From a virus: a DNA stretch of 29,480 bases. Where the stretch lies: positions 1 through 29,480 of the IMG/VR virus record IMGVR_UViG_3300046007_012088. One strand, given 5' to 3'. Shown here in pieces: positions 1-7,793 of this stretch. Every line of letters begins with the position of its first letter. Position 1 is the stretch's first letter. The position numbers were made by a program, and so were the translations under genes. The notes beneath the pieces are model-generated. The model was not told the origin of the DNA, did not search any database, and saw only the letters and a list, made by a program, of their open reading frames with translations.

Positions 1-29
1 GCGAGCCGGAGATAGATCACAGGCAATGT

Positions 30-734
30 GTGAAGGCATTGCAGCAGATAGCGCAATTGGCAGACACGGGCAGCAAGGCGCATAAGGAGCGGTTTTGCCC
101 AAACGGTGAGGGCGATGGCATAGCCAATGGGTGGCGAGTCGCTGAAGCTATGCGCGAGGTTGCGAATAATGTGGTTGGTGGCGTCAGTCTGCAACAGCAG
201 CCAAGCGACAGCGAGCCGGAGACGATGGAGGATCTGCGGCGACGGCTGGACGAGTATGCGGTGCTGCTGGCCGAAGCCGAGCGATCAGGCCAGCAGGTCA
301 ACGCAGAACTGCAGCAGTTGCGCGAGCAGGTGCAGACGTTGACGCGGGAACGCGATCGGTACCGCAACCAGCTTGAGGGAGCGATGGAGCATTCGTCGAA
401 GGGTCCGCGTAATTTTCGTGAGCGGATGGTGTTAGAGAAGTACCGAGCGTTTGTGGAGGCGAAGGACGACGATCCGTTGACGTCTGCGTATGTGCAGTTG
501 CGTGCCACGGACCCTAAGGTTTTGGGATGTTCGGAGTTCGTTGTAGAGTCTTTGCATCAGGATGTCGGTGGTGGCCGTTTGTCTGAGTCTGTGCGTGTGT
601 TTCTGAGGCACTATGCTTCGGAGGAGGATCAGGAGTCTCGGAAGGAGAGCAGTGCTCGGACGTATTTTCATGTGAAGACGGTCGGCGACTATGAGCGACT
701 GCTGTCGTTGCTGGGGATTGGGGGCAATGAGTAG
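30..734 (+). CDS. Coiled-coil protein upstream of terminase, possibly partial; small-terminase candidate
   Basis: I do not recognise the family. The reading frame is open to the left edge of the window. GTG at 30 is the first in-window start but has no convincing ribosome site, so the gene may begin upstream. Residues about 65-120 are heptad-rich (MEDLRRRLDEYAVLLAEAE and following) and should form a coiled coil. The C-terminal half is charged and probably globular. Its place two genes before the large terminase, and its size of 234 residues from this GTG, would fit a small terminase subunit, but no helix-turn-helix is obvious. It overlaps the next gene at 727-734. The sequence GCGAGCCGGAGA occurs near both 1 and 212, as a short internal repeat. 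Confidence 0.6.
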   Translation: MKALQQIAQLADTGSKAHKERFCPNGEGDGIANGWRVAEAMREVANNVVGGVSLQQQPSDSEPETMEDLRRRLDEYAVLLAEAERSGQQVNAELQQLREQVQTLTRERDRYRNQLEGAMEHSSKGPRNFRERMVLEKYRAFVEAKDDDPLTSAYVQLRATDPKVLGCSEFVVESLHQDVGGGRLSESVRVFLRHYASEEDQESRKESSARTYFHVKTVGDYERLLSLLGIGGNE

Positions 735-957
735 CAAGACTGACCTCCCGATCATCGACATCAGTGACATGCCGCGATGTCCGGATCACGACGAGGACTG
801 TGAGTGGATGTCACTGTGTGAGGTGGAGCGGTGCATGCTCGGATGCACTATGAGAATTGCTGGCAGGATAGTCGATCTGCAGGCTCTGGTGGGTTTGTGT
901 CCTGAGATGCAGAGGCGACAGGGGGGAATTCGCCGCTTGACACGGAGATCAGATTGA
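727..957 (+). CDS. Small Cys-containing protein, unknown function
   Basis: A 76-residue protein starting at the ATG at 727, which overlaps the stop of the preceding gene (ATGAGTAG), a typical coupled arrangement. The frame is open further upstream, but the overlap start is the best supported. It carries several cysteines in its first half (PRC, DEDC, SLC, RC, LGC) and in GLCPEM, so metal binding is possible. The C-terminus is basic (RRQGGIRRLTRRSD). There is no recognisable domain and I assign no function. The structured RNA element begins about 15 bases after its stop. Confidence 0.6.
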   Translation: MSSKTDLPIIDISDMPRCPDHDEDCEWMSLCEVERCMLGCTMRIAGRIVDLQALVGLCPEMQRRQGGIRRLTRRSD

Positions 958-971
958 CTTAGTGAGCGTGC

Positions 972-1103
972 AGAATGCCTTGTGCGTTGTCGGCAGGAAC
1001 GCACACCGTGACTGGGTGACCTGGCGTTGTGGTGCGAATCCACTGCTGAATGCAGTCAGGAAGCAAGGGCCAGGTTGATGCGGTTCGAATCCGCAGCATT
1101 CTG
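972..1103 (+). ncRNA. tRNA-like structured RNA (acceptor stem plus T-arm, long insert)
   Basis: Bases 972-978 (AGAATGC) pair perfectly with 1096-1102 (GCATTCT), a 7-bp acceptor-like stem. Directly inside its 3' strand is a perfect 5-bp T-arm, 1079-1083 with 1091-1095, with the canonical loop TTCGAAT. A second hairpin, 981-988 with 998-1005 (8 bp, loop GTCGGCAGG), is D-arm-like but too long. A third helix, 1019-1025 with 1069-1075 (7 bp), encloses smaller hairpins, one with a T-loop-like loop TGCGAAT at 1033-1039. At 132 nt it is too long for an ordinary tRNA. It may be a tRNA with an insert in the anticodon or variable arm, a decayed tRNA, or a tRNA mimic. One alternative anticodon hairpin, 1004-1018, would read GAC, but its loop bases are atypical. 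No CCA follows. No amino acid is assigned. Confidence 0.45.
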
Positions 1104-1137
1104 ATTGTGTCTGTAGATCCATGGAGGAAGGGAACAC

Positions 1138-1310
1138 GTGACATCTGAGATCCCGTTGAATCAGATTGTGTGTGGCGACAGTCTGGAGTTTTTGCGAACG
1201 TTGGGGCATGTGTTGCCCGGCAATTTGGTCGAAACTTTGTTGGCTGTGAGTTGAATCCGGAGTATGTTCAGCTCGGCAACGAGCGACTGAATCAGGGAGT
1301 TTTGTTTTGA
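1138..1310 (+). pseudogene. Remnant of DNA methyltransferase (internal deletion plus frameshift)
   Basis: A GTG at 1138 with a strong ribosome site (GGAGGAAGGG) opens a frame whose first 20 residues (NQIVCGDSLEFLRT) match the start of phage N6-adenine/N4-cytosine methyltransferases, where GD...L..L precedes the DPPY motif. That frame stops at 1254. In another frame, from about 1191 to the stop at 1308-1310, lies the typical C-terminus of the same family (VARQFGRNFVGCELNPEYV, then QLGNERL). The roughly 200 residues between them, with the catalytic DPPY motif and most of the SAM-binding FxGxG, are gone. The two ends are therefore joined out of frame, and neither piece can be an enzyme. The stop overlaps the TTG start of the terminase, so the intact gene was probably translationally coupled to it. 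Confidence 0.8.
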
Positions 1311-2737
1311 CCTTACAGATCAGCCAGAAGCAGTATGAGTTGCTGAGCAGTCCGGCGGACTGGGTGCTGTTCGGTGGCGCTGCGGGCGGGGGCAAATCGT
1401 ATGCGTTGATGCTGGACATGTTGCGGCATTGTCAAGGGCCTCACGGGCAGTCGTTGTTCCGTGGGGCGATTTATCGTCAGACGTTCCCGCAGTTGAGTCA
1501 GAGTGGTGGTTTGATCGACCAGACGAAGCTGATCTATGGTGGTCTGGGTGCGGTTTACAACCACACGGCGAACGAGCATCGGTTCCCTGTGGGCGCGAAG
1601 GTCAGTCTGAATACTTTGGACCAGCCGAAGAAGTTGCAGGGGTATCTTGGCGCTCAGTTTGACTCGTTGGCGATTGATGAGGCGAACCAGTTTGAGCAGA
1701 AAGCGGTGCTTTTTCTGTGGGCGAGGTGTCGAAGTCAGTGCGGGATACGGCCGACGCTGCGGATGACGTCGAATCCGGACCACGACAGTTGGTTGTTTCC
1801 GCTGGTATCGTGGTATTTGGACGATGAGGGGTACCCGAGACGCGAGTTGAGCGGGAAAATCCGGCATTTTATGGTGAAAGAGGAGCGTTTTCAGTGGTTT
1901 GACGAGCCTCAGTACGAGGTAAACCCGGAAACGGGGCTGGCGGAGCAGGTGACGAACACCTTTGCGTTCATCCCGGCAAAATTGAGCGACAATCAGGCAT
2001 TACAGAGGAGCGACCCGACGTATCGGAAGCGTCTGATGCAGTTGTCGGAGCAGGAGCGGGAGCGGTATTTGGAGGGATGCTGGCTGGCGAGCAGCCGGAC
2101 GGGTCAGGAGTGGCCGAGGGAGTGCTTCCAGGACGTGACAGTGACGCGGGATCAGTGGCCTCAGGAGGAGCATGCTGGGGACAGTGTGCGGATGTTCGCG
2201 GTGGACCCGAGCAAGGGGAAGAATGAGAAGTCGGGAGACTATTCGGCGATTGTGTGTCTGACGCAGACACGGGAGTTGAAGTACGTGGATGCGGATCTGG
2301 CGAGGCGGCCGCCGGGTCAGATTGTGGAGGATTTGTTTCGGTTTTGTGAGGATCCGTTGCATCGGGTGCGGAGTGGGGATCTGGTGGGGATGGAGGCGAC
2401 AGCGTTTCAGGAGGTGATGCGGGATCTGGTGTACCAGTATGCAGCGGATCACGGTCAGATGGCGTTGAGTCAGTATTTGCTGAGTGGGAATCCGCTGATA
2501 CCGGTGAAGGACATGCTGAAGAAGGAGATGCGGATCCGGAGGCTGGACGGTCCGATCCGGCGGCGGGAGTTGCGGTTTTTGGATACTCCGGGGACGCTGT
2601 TGCTGTTGAGTCAGTTGCGGAATTTTGATGGGATACCGGCGCGTGGTAAGCACGACGACGGTCCGGATGCGTTGGATCAGTGTCAGCAGTTGCCGTTGGC
2701 GTTGCAGCGGTACTGGGAAGAGATGCGGAAACAGTGA
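1307..2737 (+). CDS. terL: Terminase large subunit (ATPase-nuclease)
   Basis: This is the DNA-packaging motor, which translocates DNA into the prohead and cuts concatemers. The 476 residues carry a Walker A motif at 23-31 (GGAAGGGKS), Walker B at 119-125 (DSLAIDE), a motif III-like TSNP at about 154, and the marker segment FIPAKLSDNQ at about 221. The RNase H-like nuclease follows, with D300 in MFAVDPSKG, E363 in GMEAT and the H449-D450-D451-G-P-D454 cluster (KHDDGPDAL). Length and domain order are normal. The start is a TTG at 1307 preceded by AGGGAG (1294-1299). It overlaps the stop of the methyltransferase remnant as TTGA. Confidence 0.95.
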   Translation: MTLQISQKQYELLSSPADWVLFGGAAGGGKSYALMLDMLRHCQGPHGQSLFRGAIYRQTFPQLSQSGGLIDQTKLIYGGLGAVYNHTANEHRFPVGAKVSLNTLDQPKKLQGYLGAQFDSLAIDEANQFEQKAVLFLWARCRSQCGIRPTLRMTSNPDHDSWLFPLVSWYLDDEGYPRRELSGKIRHFMVKEERFQWFDEPQYEVNPETGLAEQVTNTFAFIPAKLSDNQALQRSDPTYRKRLMQLSEQERERYLEGCWLASSRTGQEWPRECFQDVTVTRDQWPQEEHAGDSVRMFAVDPSKGKNEKSGDYSAIVCLTQTRELKYVDADLARRPPGQIVEDLFRFCEDPLHRVRSGDLVGMEATAFQEVMRDLVYQYAADHGQMALSQYLLSGNPLIPVKDMLKKEMRIRRLDGPIRRRELRFLDTPGTLLLLSQLRNFDGIPARGKHDDGPDALDQCQQLPLALQRYWEEMRKQ

Positions 2738-2760
2738 ACGAGCAGGCAAGGGAGTGAGCG

Positions 2761-3027
2761 ATGCCGAGGGGCGGTTGTGCGGGATGTGGGATACCGAGCC
2801 CTGTCGAGGATGCGTTGACGGTGCTGACGTGGGTGTGTGCGGCGGGGTGGTCGCTGGTGCCTCAGGCGGGGCAGGTGAGTCCTGTGGCTCCGGGGAGCAT
2901 GACGAGCCGGGCGCGTCGGGTTGTGCCATTTGCTGGGTTTCGTGATATGCTGCGTGGCTGGGAGACCGGACACGAGAGCATGGGGAGCCTGACAGATGGG
3001 TCGTCGCAGGGGTCGGAGAGAGCCTGA
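2761..3027 (+). CDS. Small protein between terminase and portal, unknown function
   Basis: An 88-residue protein with a good ribosome site (AAGGGAG at 2749-2755) just before its ATG. It starts with a CAGCG knuckle-like segment, then has a moderately hydrophobic stretch (LTVLTWVCAAGWSLV), and ends in a polar Ser/Gly tail. The last 32 bases overlap the portal gene. I recognise no family. Small genes between terminase and portal are common in phages, and the site and ribosome signal support it more than its sequence does. A competing open frame at 2625-2945 lies mostly inside the terminase and lacks a ribosome site. Confidence 0.5.
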   Translation: MPRGGCAGCGIPSPVEDALTVLTWVCAAGWSLVPQAGQVSPVAPGSMTSRARRVVPFAGFRDMLRGWETGHESMGSLTDGSSQGSERA

Positions 3028-4693
3028 GGAGCAGGGTGGCGGGTATGTGGACGCCAGCGAGGGGGCGCGTGGCGCTCGCAGGCAGCGTCCTGAGATCTCG
3101 CTGATGGGTGCGTTGGAGCTGTTGGAGCATCAGAAGGCGACCTTCGCGCGTCAGATTCTTGAGGAACTGGGGACGGGGTGCGGGCTGTCGGGTGATACGG
3201 ACGACCGAGACATCCCGGGGAGCGAGGACCCGTTCGAGAACGCGACGATCGACGACATCCGGGACCTGTTGGACCGTGGGGAGCAGGCGGCCGCGACTCC
3301 GTGGGGGAAGAATGCGTGGCGGAACCGCGCGTGTTATATCGCGGGGCCTCAGGGACACCGGTATGTCGTGAAGCCGGCATCGGAGACGGGATCGTCGGCT
3401 GGTGAGGCTGTGCTGCGGGTGCAGGAGTATTTGAAGCAGTGGATGGCCAGTTCGGCTTCGGGGTACTGGTCGAGCCGGCAGCAGGAGGTGTGCCGGCGGT
3501 TGGACGAGCACGGTGAGTGTCTGGACCTGCTGTATTATGAGCCGGGGAAGCCGTTGCGGCTGAGTTTTGTGGAGCCGAGCGACCTGGACGAGGATCCGAG
3601 GAGTCGGTATCAGCCGGACACGGGTGACGAGCCGTTCGTGGATATTCTGGGGATCCGGCGGACGAACGACGTGCTGTACCGGCCGGTGGCGTATTACGTG
3701 TCGACGGTTAGCGACTCGGTGAGTGGGCAGTGGCTGGGTGATCTGGAGTACCACAAGGCGGAGAAACTGGAGCCGGCGGATTTCACGGCGTTCAGTCCGG
3801 CGACTCGGTGTGTGGTGCAGTACCGTCGCAGGAACGTGGTGAGCGTTAAGCCGAGGGGTCTGTCGCTGTTCTGGGACGTGCGTGAGGAGCTGCGGTGGGC
3901 GAAGGTTTTGCTGGGCAACCTGATGCGGGTGAGTGCGTTTCAGGCGGCGTTTGGAGCGATCCGGACGATCAACACATCGGCAGGGGCCGATGCGGTGAAG
4001 TCGCATTTGCAGAGTCAGAACAGTGGGGCGGCGGGTCAGCCTGCGGAGCGGATGGAGTTTCCGAGCCCGAGCGTGGTGACTGTGCCATCGAGCGTGAAGT
4101 ACGAGTTCCCGGAGACGGGGGCCGGTGTAACGAACCACGCGGAGGTGGAGTTGCTGTTGCTGCGTGCGGTGGCTGCGGGGCTGCAGTTGCCTGAGTTTAT
4201 GCTGACGGCGAACGTGAGCGAGGGGAATTTCGCGAGTACGCTGGTGAGCGAGGGCCCGTTCCACAAGGTGATTGTGGCGGATCAGGGTCAGATGGTGATC
4301 GAGGACCTTCGTCTGGTGTGGGAGGCGTTGGTGTGGGGTGCGTTGGAGGATCCGGAGAGCGGGATTACGATGGCGGACCTGCAGGCGGTGACGATCGAGG
4401 CGAAGCCTCCGAGCGTGCAGACGAGGAACCGGAAGGAGGACTGGGATATTCACTTTGAGGCGTGGAAGGCCGGCCGGATCAGCGCGAAGACGCTGAATGC
4501 GAGTCAGGGGTGGGAGTACGATGAGGAGCAGGACCAGCGTCGTGCTGAGGACGGTGAGCTGGAGCCTCCGATGACGGAGCATCCGGCGACACCGGGCGTG
4601 ACGGGCCCTGATGCGGAGCGGCGGAGTGATCCGTTGGCTGAGCGGGGTGTGATGGCGGGCGACCCGGGGCGAGAGGTTCCGGGGCAGTCCTGA
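2996..4693 (+). CDS. Portal protein
   Basis: It forms the dodecameric ring at the head vertex through which DNA is packaged and to which the neck attaches. The protein is 565 residues, a usual length. The call rests on position directly after the large terminase and before the head protease, and on portal-like segments: a mixed alpha/beta first half with DLLYYEPGKPLRLSFVEP, a central VAYYVSTVSD, and a long helical region in the second half where the crown and stem would lie. The C-terminus is acidic and disordered (EEQDQRRAEDGELEPP), as often seen in portals. The start at 2996 follows GGGGAG and overlaps the preceding small gene. I see no catalytic motif, as expected. Confidence 0.82.
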   Translation: MGRRRGRREPEEQGGGYVDASEGARGARRQRPEISLMGALELLEHQKATFARQILEELGTGCGLSGDTDDRDIPGSEDPFENATIDDIRDLLDRGEQAAATPWGKNAWRNRACYIAGPQGHRYVVKPASETGSSAGEAVLRVQEYLKQWMASSASGYWSSRQQEVCRRLDEHGECLDLLYYEPGKPLRLSFVEPSDLDEDPRSRYQPDTGDEPFVDILGIRRTNDVLYRPVAYYVSTVSDSVSGQWLGDLEYHKAEKLEPADFTAFSPATRCVVQYRRRNVVSVKPRGLSLFWDVREELRWAKVLLGNLMRVSAFQAAFGAIRTINTSAGADAVKSHLQSQNSGAAGQPAERMEFPSPSVVTVPSSVKYEFPETGAGVTNHAEVELLLLRAVAAGLQLPEFMLTANVSEGNFASTLVSEGPFHKVIVADQGQMVIEDLRLVWEALVWGALEDPESGITMADLQAVTIEAKPPSVQTRNRKEDWDIHFEAWKAGRISAKTLNASQGWEYDEEQDQRRAEDGELEPPMTEHPATPGVTGPDAERRSDPLAERGVMAGDPGREVPGQS

Positions 4694-4763
4694 GAAGATT
4701 TTTTGTCGAAAATCAATGGGCTTTGGTTTTGGCAATCGTGATTGATTAGATTGTGAGGGACAG

Positions 4764-4937
4764 ATGTGCCTGTGTCATAGACGGAGGTCAGCGGCTGCTC
4801 GTGCGGCTGAGGCTGCTCGTGCGGCGGCTCAGGCTCAGGAACAGCAGCAGGCTGCGGTGGTGCCTGAGTCTGTTGAGTCGATGGTTGCGGTATCGGAATC
4901 TGAGGTTGCTGATGTCGAAAAGTCAGAAACAGTCTGA
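4764..4937 (+). CDS. Small Ala/Glu-rich protein, unknown function
   Basis: A 57-residue frame that is easily missed. It starts MCLCHRRRSAAARAAEAARA and continues with an Ala/Gln-rich helix and an acidic tail (VPESVESMVAVSESEV). GAGGGA lies 3 bases before the ATG, a tight but usable spacing. The composition (C-x-C at the N-terminus, then Ala/Arg/Glu helix) resembles small phage proteins encoded next to the portal. It fits coding sequence much better than the alternative frame over the same bases, which would give an Arg/Leu-rich N-terminal extension of the protease. It overlaps the protease start by 26 bases. Confidence 0.6.
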   Translation: MCLCHRRRSAAARAAEAARAAAQAQEQQQAAVVPESVESMVAVSESEVADVEKSETV

Positions 4938-5859
4938 GTCGGTGCTGGAGAGCGATGCGTTCGAGCATGATGATTTCGAGCAGGTGTCGACTGCGGAAGG
5001 TGTGACTGAGAGCATTGTGGTCAAGGGCGTGAAGTTGCTGGGGTTGCGGAGCAAGAACCGGCGGAATTACGACACGGACGGTGTGCGGAAGTCGGCGAGT
5101 GATAAGCTGGTTGGTGCTCCGATCTTCATCAATCACCCTGCGGACCCGAGTCAGCCTCGCAGTTACAAAGATCAGTTTGGTGTTGTGGAATCTCATGAGT
5201 ACCGGCCCGGGAAGGGGCATTTTGGTACGATCAAGGTGAATCCGCATCACTCTGAGGCGAAGCGATTTCTGTGGGACGTGAAAAACAACCCGCGAGCGAT
5301 GGGGATGAGCATCAATGCTGTGATTCGTCCGGGTAAGGCGGATCGGAGCGGCGATGTCGTGGTTGAAGAGTTGCTGGATGTGCGGTCGGTCGACGTGGTG
5401 ACACGTCCAGGCACTGCGAGTGGTATTTTCGAACAAGAGGAGAAGACTGTGTCTGAACTGACTGCTCAGGAAGCTGCGGATCTGCGTAAGGCATTGGATG
5501 AGGCTCAGGCTCAGGCGAAGGCGGCTGTTGCTGCTCTGGAGCAGGAGCGTGCGACTCGTGAGAAGGCCGAGAAGAGGGCCAAGCTGACGGCGTCTGTTGC
5601 CAAGGCTGTCGAGGGGACTCCGCTGTCTGATCTGCAGGAGCGGATTGTCGAGTGTGCCTGCCAGATGGCGGATCCGGCTGAGTTTGAGAAGCTGGTCGGT
5701 GATGTGGGTGCGTTGTTCGTCGATGACGGCAAGGACATCACGGCTGCGAAGGAGCAGGATGAGAGTGACGCTGGGAAGCGTGCTCCGCAGGTCGGCAATC
5801 GTGGGCAGAAGGGCAGTTACGGCGGCCTGCGGTCGACGTTGGGTCTGAAGGCTCGCTGA
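4912..5859 (+). CDS. Prohead maturation protease with C-terminal scaffold region
   Basis: It cleaves head proteins during prohead maturation and, through its tail, probably acts as internal scaffold. Residues 35-175 look like the prohead-protease (herpesvirus assemblin-like) fold: NRRNYDTDGVR, then H75 in FINHPADP, S133 in AMGMSINAV and D161 in SVDVVTRPG, the expected His/Ser pair and conserved Asp. Residues 180-235 form an Ala/Glu coiled coil (LRKALDEAQAQAKAAVAALE), typical of scaffold, and the end is basic (GGLRSTLGLKAR). I chose ATG 4912, preceded by GAGG, over an in-frame start 53 codons upstream because the extension is Arg/Leu junk and another gene reads through it. It gives 315 residues and lies between portal and capsid genes, as usual. 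Confidence 0.85.
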   Translation: MSKSQKQSESVLESDAFEHDDFEQVSTAEGVTESIVVKGVKLLGLRSKNRRNYDTDGVRKSASDKLVGAPIFINHPADPSQPRSYKDQFGVVESHEYRPGKGHFGTIKVNPHHSEAKRFLWDVKNNPRAMGMSINAVIRPGKADRSGDVVVEELLDVRSVDVVTRPGTASGIFEQEEKTVSELTAQEAADLRKALDEAQAQAKAAVAALEQERATREKAEKRAKLTASVAKAVEGTPLSDLQERIVECACQMADPAEFEKLVGDVGALFVDDGKDITAAKEQDESDAGKRAPQVGNRGQKGSYGGLRSTLGLKAR

Positions 5860-5903
5860 GTTTTCGTGCTGGTCGTTTCTGAGTGATTTGATGGAGAGAT
5901 GAG

Positions 5904-6431
5904 ATGCCTCAGTGTTTGGATTGCATGTACCAGCAGGGGAACTTCGGCAACGGCGTGATCGACACGGAGTCGATGGCTGCCCCGTCGCCTGCTGTTGATA
6001 TTTGCCCGGGCGATTTTCTGGTGGCCGACACCAGTGCGACGGGCGTGACGGAAGCGAAGTTGCTGTCAGCGTTCACATGGACAACCGATCTGGCGACCAC
6101 GCGAACGAATGCGAAGGCGGCGTTTCGGGGCGTGAGTGCTCAGGAGTACGGGACGGAGGAGTGCATCACGCAGGAAGAGTGCCTGCCGTACTGGCGATAC
6201 AACCAAGGCAACGGCTTCCGGCGATCGTATCTGATTGCGGATGCCGCTGGTGCTTTGGCTCCGACGACGTTCCAGCAGGGCCAGTTGTTCACGTTCGCGA
6301 AGAACCCGAGCAGCAATGCTCTTGTGAACAGCAAGGTTGTGAAGACCAGTGATGCTGCTGTTGCGGTGTTCCGTGCGGTACATGACAGCGGTCCGGACAA
6401 CGTGAGCCGGGCGACTGTCGAGTTTTACTGA
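5904..6431 (+). CDS. Head decoration-like protein
   Basis: A 175-residue protein directly before the major capsid gene, where many phages encode a decoration or stabilisation protein. It begins MPQCLDCMYQQGNFGN with a CxxC pair, followed by short beta-type segments rich in Ala/Thr/Gly (SPAVDICPGDFLVADTSAT) that suit a beta-barrel decoration fold. A second Cys pair lies at TEECITQEECLP. The start follows a GGAGAG ribosome site. I infer the role from order and composition and recognise no catalytic motif. It could instead be a minor head protein. Confidence 0.6.
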   Translation: MPQCLDCMYQQGNFGNGVIDTESMAAPSPAVDICPGDFLVADTSATGVTEAKLLSAFTWTTDLATTRTNAKAAFRGVSAQEYGTEECITQEECLPYWRYNQGNGFRRSYLIADAAGALAPTTFQQGQLFTFAKNPSSNALVNSKVVKTSDAAVAVFRAVHDSGPDNVSRATVEFY

Positions 6432-6475
6432 GTTTCTGGTTTGGTCTCTGATTGGATTGTTTTGGGAGAGTGAAG

Positions 6476-7705
6476 ATGTCGAAAAAAGGGCCGAACCGGG
6501 CGGTGACTCAGCAGATTCTGCGAGACCACAAGAAGCACGGTGATGCGGTGTTCGAGGAGCTGGATCAGATTCTGGAGTCTGGCGAGATCCAGGCGACGGA
6601 ACTGGACCTCGTGTCGTGCCTGGAGCACGACTTCGGTGTGGGCTACCGTCGCGACGTGATGACGATGGGTGACGACGCGATGGAAGCGATAATCACCAGT
6701 GGTACCTTCAACAAAATGGTGCCAAAGATCATCAGGACGGCGTTGGCGGAGCAGCCGAAGGAAGAGTATTTCCTGCTGAATCGAGTGGCGATCGAGACCC
6801 GTGGCGAGTGCGAGGACGGGTACGAGGATCACGGAGTGTTCTCGAATCCGCAGGCTGAGGAGATCTGCGAGTTGCAGAAGCCTCCGATGTTCGGCGTTGC
6901 GACGGACTTCATGACGCACCCGAAGGGCAAGCAGTACGGATTGGGGTTTGCGTTCACTCGTGAGGCGGTGTGCCGCGATCCGAACAGCTTCATCCAGCAG
7001 CAGATCCCGAAGATCGGTGATGCTCACAACGAGCGGTTCGAGAACCAGTTGCTCGACCTTTTTGTTGGCTACACGAACACGTACAACCGGAGTGGGACGG
7101 ATTACGACACCTACTACGCTGCCGACGGCACGTCGACTCCGTTCGGCGATGGCAGTGGCGGCCCGTGGGTGAATGCTCAGGCGAACGACCTGACCTGTCC
7201 TGCGGATTTTCAGTCAGCGCGTAACCTGTTCTACGACTTCCGCGACATGGTTCACGGTCGTCCGATCCCGGTACCGATGACTGGCCTGAGCGTGGTGACG
7301 AGCCCGCAGAAGGCCGATGCTGTTCGTCCGAAGCTACTGGCGACTGCGATTGAGGACGACGTGACGTGCAACGGTGGGGACACCGTGAAATATGTCATGA
7401 CGGCAGCCGTTGCGAACCAGATGACTTTCGACCTGCTGTCCTATCAGCGACTGGTCGACCGGATTGCACTGCGGTGGGGCGTGACGGCCGATGAAGCCCG
7501 GGACTGGTGGTGGTTGGGGAACATCCCCGAGTTCATGTCGTGGGTGTATAACATCCGGCCGACAGTGACTCGGTGCCCGCAGGATGCGGAGTCGTGTCAG
7601 CGACGGATTGTGGCTCAGTACACCAGCCTGTCGAAGGGATACGGGTACATTCGCAACCCGTATCGCGGGATGTGGTTCACACCGGTGGAAGAGAGCGGCA
7701 CCTGA
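6476..7705 (+). CDS. Major capsid protein
   Basis: The main shell subunit. The protein is 409 residues from ATG 6476, which has GGGAGAG at a good distance. An in-frame start at 6452 would add eight residues without a ribosome site. The call rests on position after protease and decoration genes, the strong terminator directly behind it, a helical N-terminal arm (RAVTQQILRDHKKHGDAVFEE), and the mixed fold with segments such as GVATDFMTHPKGKQYGLGFAF and KYVMTAAVANQMTFDLLSYQ, typical of HK97-type shells. It has several cysteines (GECEDG, EEICEL, DLTCPA, DVTCNG, TRCPQDAESC), unusual for a capsid protein and possibly forming disulfides. An HK97-type fold is inferred, not shown. Confidence 0.8.
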   Translation: MSKKGPNRAVTQQILRDHKKHGDAVFEELDQILESGEIQATELDLVSCLEHDFGVGYRRDVMTMGDDAMEAIITSGTFNKMVPKIIRTALAEQPKEEYFLLNRVAIETRGECEDGYEDHGVFSNPQAEEICELQKPPMFGVATDFMTHPKGKQYGLGFAFTREAVCRDPNSFIQQQIPKIGDAHNERFENQLLDLFVGYTNTYNRSGTDYDTYYAADGTSTPFGDGSGGPWVNAQANDLTCPADFQSARNLFYDFRDMVHGRPIPVPMTGLSVVTSPQKADAVRPKLLATAIEDDVTCNGGDTVKYVMTAAVANQMTFDLLSYQRLVDRIALRWGVTADEARDWWWLGNIPEFMSWVYNIRPTVTRCPQDAESCQRRIVAQYTSLSKGYGYIRNPYRGMWFTPVEESGT

Positions 7706-7738
7706 GATTTGCGAGAGATCGCAGATTGAGAGAGAATG

Positions 7739-7774
7739 AAACCGTCCGGATTGACCCGGACGGTTTTATTTTTT
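7739..7774 (+). terminator. Rho-independent terminator after the capsid gene
   Basis: An 11-bp perfect stem, AAACCGTCCGG (7739-7749) with CCGGACGGTTT (7756-7766), has a 6-base loop and is followed by TATTTTTT. It lies 33 bases after the capsid stop and before the ribosome site of the next gene, so it probably limits readthrough from the highly expressed head genes into the neck and tail genes. Confidence 0.93.
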
Positions 7775-7793
7775 GTGGCTGCTGGAGGATAAT

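Noticed and set aside
937-965. Sigma70 promoter before the tRNA-like RNA
   Set aside because: TTGACA is perfect and the spacing is 17, but TAGTGA matches the -10 consensus at only two of six positions. It is kept only as a hint.
972-1103. Assigning an anticodon (GAC, valine) to the tRNA-like element
   Set aside because: The candidate loop GTGACTG has atypical bases at positions 32 and 37, a 4-bp stem overlapping the D-arm-like hairpin, and leaves 57 nt unexplained. The element is better left unassigned.
2000-4735. Minus-strand open frame of 911 codons
   Set aside because: It lies exactly opposite the terminase and portal genes, has no ribosome site and is almost only Arg, Leu, Pro, His, Gln and Thr. 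It is the antisense shadow of G-rich, stop-poor coding sequence.
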